Shown in pieces: positions 17,801 through 26,000 of a DNA stretch of 64,000 bases. Position 1 is the first letter of the stretch, and each line of letters opens with the position of its first letter. The stretch covers positions 1-64,000 of the forward strand of contig JACRBH010000150.1 in the NCBI GenBank assembly GCA_016234535.1, in the 5' to 3' direction. The position numbers and the translations under genes were made by a program. A model generated the notes under the pieces. That model did not search any database, was not told the DNA's origin, and saw nothing but the letters and a program-made list of their open reading frames with translations. The DNA is from Chloroflexota bacterium. GTDB taxonomy: Bacteria; Chloroflexota; Anaerolineae; Anaerolineales; Villigracilaceae.

Positions 17801-18937
17801 TCCGCACCGGACCAGTTTTTTAGATACCCTTGGAACGATGATGGCCGAAATGCCCTGGATGCGAACCCTCAGGTCCGACGGGTACTTCGAGGCAGTTCAT
17901 TCAAGAATGATCCCAATGATGCTCGATGCAGCGCACGCAGCGGTCAGTTTCCTGATAATGCCGGCTCATCTGAAGCGCGATACGGTTTTCGAATTGTTCT
18001 CACCCTTCAGGAAGATAACATCGTGGGAGTTTCCAAGGTCAGCATATTAAAAGATGAAGATGGGGTGAAGGTAAAAGACGAACATTTGTCAACCCCGGAA
18101 TCTGATGTTACTAAATCGCCAAGTGGAATTGATAAATCCCAGTCAGGCAAAGCGGCTAAAATTCTGCAGTCACTAAGAACGGATTTTTCCATTGAAATCC
18201 CTGCAGATTGGGGAGATGACTCGAAGGGAGGCTGGCATAAGGGGGTTTGGACAATAGCAGAACTGGATATGCTTTATAAAGCTGTTGACCTCCTCGCAGA
18301 AGCAATGAGAGGCCGCGATAAATTCATTCGAAACCTTGGCGGGATGACCATACGGAAGGCGGATATTGGATCATATGGAGCAGAGTCGTTGGCGCACCGT
18401 GTGTCTTTCTCTGCAAAGGGATCAATTTCCGCCTGGTCAGTTGTTCATGAACTTGCCCATGCTTGGGACGCAAACTTCAAATGGACATTATCAACCGCCC
18501 TGGAGAAATATACTGAAGGTTCAACAAGCAAATTGCGTTCTCAGGGCGCGAGGCTGGTTGGTAATTGGGATGCAGGTCCAAATGGTGAGGAAAATAAGCC
18601 CGGCCGTCATGGCCGTCTGCCGGGTTGCAACGCGGCGGGGTATTTCTATGGCGACAAACCCAGCGGCTCAAACTGGCACTTTAATCGCAAAGAGGATTTC
18701 GCAGAATCAGTGGCCATGTATGTTGGGTGGAAAGTGGATAATGAGTTGTCACTCATGGCGCATGGGAGAATCGAACGTTACCTTTTGCCGAATGGAGTTA
18801 CTGACAATCTGTCGGGAGTTCGGGACAATTGGGCTGATTATGCCAAATACTTCTATCCCGAAGGCGGGGATTATACAAAGACCAAGCGATGGCAATTTAT
18901 TGATAATTTGATGAAAGGAGAAGTTGGCGCTTTATAA
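14822..18937 (+). CDS. SAV_2336/vWA-like protein fused to LysM, TIR, FGE-sulfatase and zincin-like domains
   Basis: About 1371 residues from the ATG at 14822 (a TTG six bases earlier is less likely). Domains in order: an N-terminal SAV_2336-like region (MNLVRLIGALRKSGFSIEAEE) leading to a degenerate vWA-like module (LELDVVVDESPSIILWRKSI) to about 540; a LysM motif near 570-612 (KRGDTLISIADRFGIS); a TIR domain near 654-790 (IYISYRRADSTYLIG, VFDDLDEVPAGMDF); a formylglycine-generating-enzyme-like domain near 813-1060 (GPFWMGSS, GVTWYEALAYCQWLS, LPTEAQWEKACRG, LRGSSF, GFRI); and a C-terminal zincin-like region with HELAH near 1207 and a downstream Glu in EDFAESVA near 1290. There are no membrane segments. 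It is likely the multi-effector component of the operon. LysM in a protein without a signal peptide is odd. Confidence 0.75.
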   Translation: MNLVRLIGALRKSGFSIEAEELADIIWLARQLPASRQPRSTKKNEQTFSFPPPPADRFPGRSSVEEKPIPNESSGEKQIERTVKKPAQPGLYLPTESGRTPSGSLPLNVAGTAALPDKLSYARALRPLMRRVPSQNHFELDEEATVHRIADTRVWLPVMRPNMTRWLELDVVVDESPSIILWRKSIHELIALLASLGIFRSVQTWSLWNTTGSTKIELRNGWGITAENASSRPVTELISVRGNRLVLILSDAVSPAWYNGLMANLLKDWMQSEIVVLLHLLPYSFWPRTGLVNAPRAYFRSTGLGRSNSRLVGVPASGANETLSAKDFVQLITLPFDPKVITSWAQAVSGHTNIWMPGVMLPLSEEQEQQRQEHIRAEQEWRGVPEKTDEFTTALALVEQYENSASPEAWRMAGYMSASVPLSLPLMRIIQRVMLPQSGREHLAEFYLSGLIRGVEGTNSLNEEEARYEFLPGVRRILLSSISRSEAAEVIQRTSQFIDRESGKSIEFNALVADPSLAAAIDPRSTPFAEVRLDLLRSLGGKYARLANALGGHYAIESGSIGVVNEEQKTIRYKAKRGDTLISIADRFGISVEMLLDYNPNLKKIGMELIIPDLESQADHGQQQTLEQENPEPQIEADAEIESPIQENPVTANNKIYISYRRADSTYLIGQIRERLIAAFGKQSVFDDLDEVPAGMDFRSVVKNELNSCNVMLVLIGPQWAGIADAHGNKRLFDPNDFTRIEVETGLKRLLENSMMVIPILVMNAAMPSADELPESLSRLVFQNARTLRNYPDFENDIERLIKDIKHPRDPFEEEIELFEPQTIYIPEGPFWMGSSPGEGIPPHETPQHEVYLPAYRIGKYPVTNAQYEIFIQQTKKSISPTLGWDGQRIPKGFEKHPVTGVTWYEALAYCQWLSEKTRRNYSLPTEAQWEKACRGSDHRIYPWGNVFDLNLCNQGKSKIAPVDAYPPQSASGGFDFVGNVQQWTRSLWGENRSAPDQFFRYPWNDDGRNALDANPQVRRVLRGSSFKNDPNDARCSARSGQFPDNAGSSEARYGFRIVLTLQEDNIVGVSKVSILKDEDGVKVKDEHLSTPESDVTKSPSGIDKSQSGKAAKILQSLRTDFSIEIPADWGDDSKGGWHKGVWTIAELDMLYKAVDLLAEAMRGRDKFIRNLGGMTIRKADIGSYGAESLAHRVSFSAKGSISAWSVVHELAHAWDANFKWTLSTALEKYTEGSTSKLRSQGARLVGNWDAGPNGEENKPGRHGRLPGCNAAGYFYGDKPSGSNWHFNRKEDFAESVAMYVGWKVDNELSLMAHGRIERYLLPNGVTDNLSGVRDNWADYAKYFYPEGGDYTKTKRWQFIDNLMKGEVGAL

Positions 18938-19309
18938 CAGGGGTGCTATTTGTTCTCTTTGAATTTACCTTTTATACTGGGCGCGGTCATTAATTGGGTT
19001 TTCCTTTTCAACGCAAAGTCGCTACACCTGCCCTCCCACTCGCTCCGCTTCGGGGATGATGTGGCGGGCAGTGCCAGGGAGTCGCAAAGATTCAAGCGCT
19101 TTTCCTTCGCGACTTTGCGTCAAGAATTCCATTCGACAAAAGCGCAATTTGTTCCCGTGTTCAGCATACAACATCATCAGTTTCAATTTGGATTTCAAAT
19201 CATGCAGGACCGGACAGGTATCCCCTGTCTCTGTTTCACTTTTCCCACGCCTCATCAAATTAAAGAGAAATCAAAATTATGAAAAATGTAGAAGGTGAAA
19301 ACCTTCCAT
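18938..19309. repeat. Intergenic region holding a MITE-like inverted-repeat element
   Basis: ACGCAAAGTCGC (19011-19022) and GCGACTTTGCGT (19109-19120) are perfect inverted ends around ~110 bases. The interior contains a GC-rich segment with CACTCGCT and CTTCGGGGA close to GTGGCGGGC. A diverged relative of the interior lies at 42556-42618. It may be a small non-autonomous or REP-like intergenic repeat. No gene is supported here. Confidence 0.5.
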
Positions 19310-21451
19310 TTACAGCAGTCGCTCAGGGATGATCAATGGCTTGCTTGGATCAAGCACAGTCCGCATCGCCCGATCCAGCAACATACAATATCGCTTCGTA
19401 TCCAATCTTCCGGGGTCCAGCGCTTCTTCAAGCTCCCAGGCGTGGACTCCGGGAGCACCGCGTGTAAACAGGAACTGCACTGATTGGCCGGGGGCGATTA
19501 CTCTGCCAGTGGCTTGTAATTGCAAAGCAGCACGCGCTGCCGGCGATGGGGATTTGTATCCATCCAGAACGCGGCTCAATTTCTGTCTCACGATCAACTC
19601 TTCCAGTGGAATTCGGCCTGTTTTCAAATTGCGTTTGCAGTGTTCCACAAAGGCAAGCACATCCGGCACACATTCTGCCAATTTATTTGGCGTATCCGCT
19701 TGTGCCATAATTTCGAGTACAGCCAGTTGGATTTTTCGCACCCATAAAGTTGTATCTCGTCTTCGGAGTTCAATGCCACGATATTTGATCGACCCATCCA
19801 AAAAAGCGCCAAAATATTGATTGGGAACAGGCACACGCACATCTCTCTTGGATGATAGAAAAGCAACCCATTTGAAGACACCTTCGAGTGTGATGGGAAT
19901 CCCCGTTTGTTGAACGATTGCATCCATGAGCGGAGTGAAATCGGATGACTTCTCAAATCCAGCCTGCTGGACGAACAGGCAGTCCACGTACATGTGCAAA
20001 ACTGTGAACCCCATGTCTTCCGCCACTTCCTTGGCTTGCAGCATCAGTTCGCGGCTCATGGCCGTCACCGCTTCATGCGATTCGATCTTTCCAAAGCGCG
20101 CATTCTTGTATCCCAGATAACCAAAACAGACCACCAACAACCACTTGAGCGCCGCAGCACGTGCCTTGAGAATCTCGACTCGACAGTCACGCGGATTGAG
20201 TTCTGAAATAATATTCTTAAGCATCAACCGTTTTTCCAGAAGAGGCCGCAGCGTCTTGGGAACCAATCCTTCTGGCGACTCATCCTTCCCAACTGTTTCA
20301 GGAGATATGTTGTGTTTCACCATGATGGCCGGATACATGGATGAAAAATCGATCTGCGCCACGTGGCTGTGCAATCCAATGATCGGCTGATAGATCAACC
20401 CGCCATGATCGGCGCGAATTAATTCAGCCAGTGTTTTCTTGCCTTCCACCTGCTGCTTTTGAAATGGAACCATGACTCCATTACGCAAGGCAGTATACAT
20501 TTGCATGGCAGTGATGCCCGCACCCGGGGATTTACGAGCCATCTCCTGCACGCCGAGTCCTGTGACACGCGCCTGTTCCATGACTCCTTCGAGACCATAT
20601 TCCCCGAATGACATGGCATTGTGACGATCAATATGCCAGCGCCCAAACAAGTGTGCCTGCGCGCCACGATACACCACCTGACCGTACGCAAAGTAGCTGT
20701 CCGCGCGACGTGTCTGGATTCCCCTGCTTTGATCGCGATTGGGATTCAACTCGATCCCGCTCTCCTTTGTCCATAGTTTCAGACTCGGGAACAACCACGT
20801 GTCACCGTATTCGGTCAGGATCAAGTCTGGGTCGATGCGTTTCAGGTCAGCTTTTAACCCTACAAGAAAGGAACGTGTTGGTTCAAGGGCAAGACTATAT
20901 TCTCCCTGTTTATATTTAATTTTGAGACTCATGGGCTTGCGAATCACTGGATTTACATCAGGACTGAGAGTCAATATTCGCAAAGGGATGGGAGTCGGGT
21001 CGATCTCCCAGGGTGAATCCAAAGGCTCTATAGCCAGTGCCCATTCTTCATCAAGCTTGACTCGACATCTACCGAGTAAATGGGTATTTGTTTGAGCGAT
21101 AAAGCGCAGGCTGAGTGGAATGTCGGCGTCATAATAATCCAGGGATGGGAATTGCAGTGAAAGGGCTGAAAAGATTTTGGGAAGCTTCGAAGGATTGGAT
21201 GTGGTAACGCTCATCACATCCCGCTCACCGAGGAAAAGATCACGGCGAGTCATGCGTTCCAGCTTTACATCTTTAGCTTTCAGATAGATCCATGCCTGCC
21301 GCAATAACGCAAAATCCCCCGCTGCATAAAGCGTGACAGAAAAGTCCATTTGCAATCGCAAACGTTTACCGTCATCTTCTAGCAGCCACAGGATGATACC
21401 GCCCTCAGAGTCCGCGTATATATCCAACAACCACCCAATTGCTTCATCCAT
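19310..21451 (-). CDS. Family B DNA polymerase, PolB2-like with degenerate motif C
   Basis: 713 residues, shorter than typical replicative family B enzymes. Motif A is present (AQIDFSSMYPAIMVKHN), and a motif-B-like segment is visible (KWLLVVCFGYLGYKNARFG). Motif C, normally YxDTDS, reads MYVDCLFV, so one of the two usual aspartates is missing. The N-terminal ~330 residues retain only faint exonuclease-like features (DPDLILTEYGDTWLF), without a clear ExoI DxE. The gene overlaps an upstream 87-residue ORF by 8 bases and follows a RecA-like gene. This is consistent with a PolB2-type accessory polymerase cassette, possibly for damage tolerance; it may be inactive or act through altered metal binding. 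Confidence 0.8.
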   Translation of the reverse strand: MDEAIGWLLDIYADSEGGIILWLLEDDGKRLRLQMDFSVTLYAAGDFALLRQAWIYLKAKDVKLERMTRRDLFLGERDVMSVTTSNPSKLPKIFSALSLQFPSLDYYDADIPLSLRFIAQTNTHLLGRCRVKLDEEWALAIEPLDSPWEIDPTPIPLRILTLSPDVNPVIRKPMSLKIKYKQGEYSLALEPTRSFLVGLKADLKRIDPDLILTEYGDTWLFPSLKLWTKESGIELNPNRDQSRGIQTRRADSYFAYGQVVYRGAQAHLFGRWHIDRHNAMSFGEYGLEGVMEQARVTGLGVQEMARKSPGAGITAMQMYTALRNGVMVPFQKQQVEGKKTLAELIRADHGGLIYQPIIGLHSHVAQIDFSSMYPAIMVKHNISPETVGKDESPEGLVPKTLRPLLEKRLMLKNIISELNPRDCRVEILKARAAALKWLLVVCFGYLGYKNARFGKIESHEAVTAMSRELMLQAKEVAEDMGFTVLHMYVDCLFVQQAGFEKSSDFTPLMDAIVQQTGIPITLEGVFKWVAFLSSKRDVRVPVPNQYFGAFLDGSIKYRGIELRRRDTTLWVRKIQLAVLEIMAQADTPNKLAECVPDVLAFVEHCKRNLKTGRIPLEELIVRQKLSRVLDGYKSPSPAARAALQLQATGRVIAPGQSVQFLFTRGAPGVHAWELEEALDPGRLDTKRYCMLLDRAMRTVLDPSKPLIIPERLL

Positions 21452-21707
21452 TTTTTGCCATCAGTGCTTCGAGTTTCTGCTGAAGAACAGAGATTTCCTT
21501 TGACTGCTCCAGCAGCATGGCGAGCAAGGCAGACTCGAATGGCAACAAAGATTCTGCCTGTCCAATGGCGGCAATGTGCCGGCGCGCAGCTGCGAAGAGA
21601 CCGTCGAAAACATATTGGTCGCTCCTGCGCAAGGTTCGGCGGAAGGGAGACAACATGCTCTCGGTCTCATTCAATTGTTGGGTGATGGTGGTAACTGTGC
21701 GGCCCAT
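21444..21707 (-). CDS. Small coiled-coil protein coupled to PolB2-like polymerase
   Basis: 87 residues, largely helical, ending in a likely coiled coil (LLAMLLEQSKEISVLQQKLEALM). It overlaps the polymerase start by 8 bases and lies 9 bases after the RecA-like gene, so the three are almost certainly cotranscribed. No family recognised; possibly a scaffold or adaptor linking its two neighbours. Confidence 0.65.
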   Translation of the reverse strand: MGRTVTTITQQLNETESMLSPFRRTLRRSDQYVFDGLFAAARRHIAAIGQAESLLPFESALLAMLLEQSKEISVLQQKLEALMAKNG

Positions 21708-21716
21708 GATGTTCCG

Positions 21717-22247
21717 TCAAAACAAAGCAGGTTGTATGACCAGTGAGCGAGGCGCATCAATGGTGAACACCTCATCTGCAATTTCACAGACCTGTTCGAT
21801 CAGGAAGGTGCGCTCTTCAACCAGCGGCGGTGCAAGGGTAATCACCACTGGCGCGGAGGTTTTCAGGCGATGGAGTTGACGCAGGCATAACTTCAGGAGG
21901 CGGCCGACTTCACAAGTGGGAGTGTGATCGTCATAGAAGGTGTTCAACAAATCCAGGATCATATAGGGTCGTTGTAACGTTGGTGTATCTGCCAGAAGCG
22001 AGTTCATTTCATAACAAGTGAAGGCGCGCCGAATGAACAGGCGTTTGGATGCAGAAGCCACATCAACTGTTTTTCGTCTGAGCAACTGAGCGACTCGATA
22101 GGGGATGAAACGATTGCCGCCGTCAAGAACAGTAACGGGTCCGCGCAGGGCGAGTTCAGCCACAATCATCGCACTTTCTTCGCGGGCGGCATGTGGAGCG
22201 TACAGAACGATCAACTTGTGAGTTTTAGGAGCAGGGAAAATATTCAT
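21717..22247 (-). CDS. Degenerate RecA/RadA-like protein of the PolB2-like cassette
   Basis: 176 residues. The alternation of strands and helices (LIVLYAPHAAREESAMIVAEL, VTVLDGGNRFIPYRVAQLL, YMILDLLNTFYDD, PVVITLAPP) resembles a compact RecA-fold ATPase. The position expected to hold Walker A (YAPHAAREES) lacks the GKT/S signature, so ATP binding is doubtful; the Walker-B-like strand is present. First gene of the polymerase cassette. Assignment to the RecA fold is by pattern only. Confidence 0.5.
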   Translation of the reverse strand: MNIFPAPKTHKLIVLYAPHAAREESAMIVAELALRGPVTVLDGGNRFIPYRVAQLLRRKTVDVASASKRLFIRRAFTCYEMNSLLADTPTLQRPYMILDLLNTFYDDHTPTCEVGRLLKLCLRQLHRLKTSAPVVITLAPPLVEERTFLIEQVCEIADEVFTIDAPRSLVIQPALF

Positions 22248-22270
22248 TCCGTGAGATTAATATCTTTTCC

Positions 22271-22310
22271 AAAAAACAAACAGCCCCCGCCTGGGTATCA
22301 GATGGGGGTG
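22271..22310 (-). terminator. Probable terminator of the LuxR-type gene (minus strand)
   Basis: On the minus strand a CCCCC/GGGGG stem (22304-22308 with 22284-22288) is followed by a T-rich run (22271-22280 complement). It lies between the LuxR-type gene and the polymerase cassette. Confidence 0.55.
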
Positions 22311-22352
22311 AAATGGGGGTGCTATATTTGGGATGGAAGGCAACTTAAGACC

Positions 22353-22772
22353 CTACTGCTGGTGCTCCCATTCACTGAAATCCCAAATCGACAACAATGT
22401 CCGTAGCTCAGTGCGTTTGGTAAGATTAAATTTCTTCAACGCTCTTTCCAAACGATCCTTTACTGTTTCGGAGGAGATGTTCAGGCGCGCTCCAATTTCA
22501 CGATTGGTATACCCCAAACAAACAAGCGCAGCCACATCCTTCTCGCGCGGCGAGAGGGTCTCCCATTTTTTCCAAAGTCTTTCATTGGAAGTATATTGAT
22601 TCAGGCCAGCGTTCAAGAGTTCAGGGATCAATTCGGATTCAGGACGACCCTCATCTGAAGCAAGAGTGGAAAGAGTGACTTGAAGACTGTCACTCACATT
22701 CAAATGATAGGTTCGGGGGCCGGGCGTTTGACGCAAGCCTATCAGGTACATGAAGCGATCCCAGATAGACAT
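22353..22772 (-). CDS. LuxR-family HTH transcriptional regulator
   Basis: 139 residues. The C-terminal half carries a GerE/LuxR helix-turn-helix (LSPREKDVAALVCLGYTNREIGARLNISSETVKDRLERALKKFNL, visible as consecutive segments) with the diagnostic TNREIG and SxxTVK motifs. The N-terminal ~65 residues show no receiver or PAS domain, so it may be a stand-alone regulator. It sits at the head of the minus-strand polymerase cassette and divergent from the giant secreted protein, so it could control either. Confidence 0.85.
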   Translation of the reverse strand: MSIWDRFMYLIGLRQTPGPRTYHLNVSDSLQVTLSTLASDEGRPESELIPELLNAGLNQYTSNERLWKKWETLSPREKDVAALVCLGYTNREIGARLNISSETVKDRLERALKKFNLTKRTELRTLLSIWDFSEWEHQQ

Positions 22773-23083
22773 ATGCCGAGATAATATCAGAACAAATGTT
22801 CTTTCGTCAAGCAGAAATGGGAAGTTACTGTCAAATTTTTTCAGGAAATCCGGTGATTAATCCTTATCCCCTCCTTGTAATATACGAATCTATGATAATC
22901 GTCAGTTGGAGGGTGAATTTCCGCACACTATAATAATTGGAAGCTTATACAGGGCTTCTTTGGCAAACATACTTTAGGGATTGGACAAATCAACTCCTTG
23001 TTTGCAGCAAAACCCAACAAAACAAACAAATCAAATCACACCCCAAACTATGTTTGAAATCGAGATTACCCAGGAGGTATATC
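22773..23083. other. Divergent intergenic region and leader of the giant protein gene
   Basis: Separates the LuxR-type gene from the 3495-residue protein. It contains CCCTCC and GGAGGG about 35 bases apart (around 22868-22913), a weak hairpin. The in-frame upstream start at 22937 is not used in this annotation because the strong site CAGGAGG and a signal peptide belong to 23084. Nothing else seen. Confidence 0.45.
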
Positions 23084-26000
23084 ATGACTCAAAAAAAATC
23101 TAATCGTTTGGCAGTAAAGGCAATTACTATTATCGCCTTGATTTGCATACTTACAACAAGCATCCAGCCGACTCCGGTGGTTGCTCAGGAAATTCCGACT
23201 GCAACAACCACACCAGAAGTGTCGGCGCCGAGCAGTACCGCTACGACATTGCCACCTGAGGTACCTGTTTTAACTGAAACCCCACCCCCTCCCACACTGA
23301 TGCCATCCATCATCCTGGAAGCTACAGCTGAAATGGCAAAAACTTTCGACTTCTCTGCGGCCGGTGAAGGAACTTATTTTCGTGCGCTTGTTTCGCTTAA
23401 TCAACCGCACGACCTTGCCCGTTTGGAAGAATGGAATATTAAAGTACTGGAAAAATATGATGGATACGCTTATGTAATGGCAGACAATGTACAACTTGAA
23501 AAGCTGGCACGCCTGGGGTTCGACCCCAGTGAGGTTAATTCACTCGAGTATATGGCTTATGTGTACAACGCCATGAAAGGGGCATCCATCATGTCTGCGG
23601 AAGACTTGATCTCTTCCCCTCAAAAGCTAATATCATTATCCAGTGTTGATACAGATAATGACGGTCTGACCGATTCCGAAGAGGCTTGGTGGTGTACAGA
23701 CCCCAATAAAGAGAATTCTGATTTTGATGGTACACCCAGCAGCAATGACCCCAATGACAGCGATGAAGTAAACGCCATTCTAAAAGGTATCACATCCTAT
23801 GGACCGCCTTTTGCAATGTGGCCAAACTTCAAGCCTCATCATGCCGACGGGGATTGCCAGGATGGCGACTTTGATGGTGTTCCAGATAACGCTGAGTTGT
23901 ATATGATTGGCACCAGCCCGCAGCGCGAAAGTTCAGATCTAGATAAATTCGATGATGGGCAGGAACTGTTTGGTGTAACTTATTGCCCCGGCACAAGCGG
24001 GCCATGTGGATATGGCATTTTGCCTCGTGCCGAGGATGCTGCCTTTGTAAGTGCGAACTTGCCAGCTTGGGTGAAAGAGCCAGGGAATAGTCCGTTCGTG
24101 GCGGCGTTTCCTGAGCCGGAAGTTGAAGTAGTGCCTTCGTCTCTCAATCTCACAAGAGTTGCGACAATTACAACATCAGAAGGGACAATGCAAGGAACTG
24201 AAAAAACCTACGGAACTTCATCGACGAAAGGTACAAGCACGAGTGTCGCCGACACAGTGACATGGAATCAATGGGAGGAGGTATCTCATACTACACCAGA
24301 TATGGCATCGTCGAATTTGAAATTCTACACATCCAGACAAGTTGATCCAAATTTAGGAGCTATGGCAATAATAGGTTTAGCTGGAGTTGCTGCTACTTTA
24401 ATGGCTGGAGCCGCTCCCGCACAAGAAGCAAATATGAACATAGGAGATCGAATATGCCAAAAGAGTGGATTTGTTAGGGATTGGCTAATGGGGTGCAACT
24501 ACCACAGATGGCTATATGGGCCTCCGATAAATACAGGGCAAAACATTACGAATGTTACTAAGAATTATGTACAGCAAACCTATAATGTAACCAAATGCAA
24601 TGTTTCTGCCGAGAATCAGAGTCTTGCCACTTGTGGAAATTTAGCAGTAGGCGTTTATTCACCGAATTCCTCCCAAACAATAGCTGGTCAGTCGCCAACA
24701 ACAAACTCGCAAGATTTAATGCTTGGGCAAAGCGGCACTGGCTATTACTTAAATTCAAACAATCAATTGATTCTACAGCCTCAATATCTTGGAACGTATC
24801 CCGTACCAGCACCTACAACAACAATTTCACAAGGAAAAGAATGGGGAGGTTCTCATACTACGACATCTACGCAATACGAAGAACAAACCATTTCGGAATC
24901 TTCCACGAAACAATATTCCCAAACTTGGGAAAATGCTCAATCCTCGGACACAAATCACTCTGCCGACTTGCGCTTTACCTACAACATCGTCAACAACGGC
25001 ACGGAGTATGCGCGAGAAGTGACCAGTTTAACGTTCAACATTTACATCGGCAACAATCCAAATCCTGCTTACACGTATGTGGCAGTCGGCGCTACCGGAC
25101 AAATCGCAAAGGTCGAAAATCTTTTCCCCGGCGATTCTTTGACTTACACCTCCAATCCCATCGAGTTGACTCTGGATGAAATGCGCGCCATTGACGAAGG
25201 CGCGCCGATCCGCATTGTGATGGAAGATATTTCCTTCGGGCAGGATCAAGTATTTTATCTTGACGCCCTCAACGGTTCGGTTACTGTTGCAATGGAAGAC
25301 GGCTACGATGATCTCGATGAAACCGTGGACACGTATTTAGTCCCGGTTTGGGATCCGTCCGATACGGTGCAGGATGTCGCCAAGCGATATTTCCCGGTCA
25401 TCGAAGACGCGGACAGCAATCTGTTGGCGGTCTTTACACCTGAATTGGCTTCGAATATCCCTTCCGGTTGCGTACAGGATACAACCATCGCACCAGCCTC
25501 GAATACGATGGTGTATTGCAAGCATGCGCTCACTGGCACATCCTGGTGGAACTTCTATCTCTCGGATGGCTTGAGTTACAGCGGCGTTTTCAAAGACACG
25601 TCAGCCGCGCCCAACACCGCTATGCTGGTTCGCATCGTCTCGGATCGCGACCTAGATGGCTACAACGACCGCAACGAGATCAAGTTAGGCATGAACCCCG
25701 ATGACCCCGCAGAGCATCCTGCGCCGAATCTGTTGGCAGGTTATACCAAATCCTGCACGGACAATGACTGCACATTATGTATGACATTTCAGAATCTTGG
25801 AAACTATGATGCTTATGGCATTGAAGCTGTGCTATATTCCCCGGACGGATTGGCTACAATCACAAATAACACAATTGGCGGCAGCGGACGTGTGCCTGCA
25901 GGTACAAAAGTTGTTATTGGACCAACCGATACATTTCAATACACAACCAGCGCAGGAGCGGCTGAGCCGGTCATTATTGTTTCATATAACGACCCACAAG

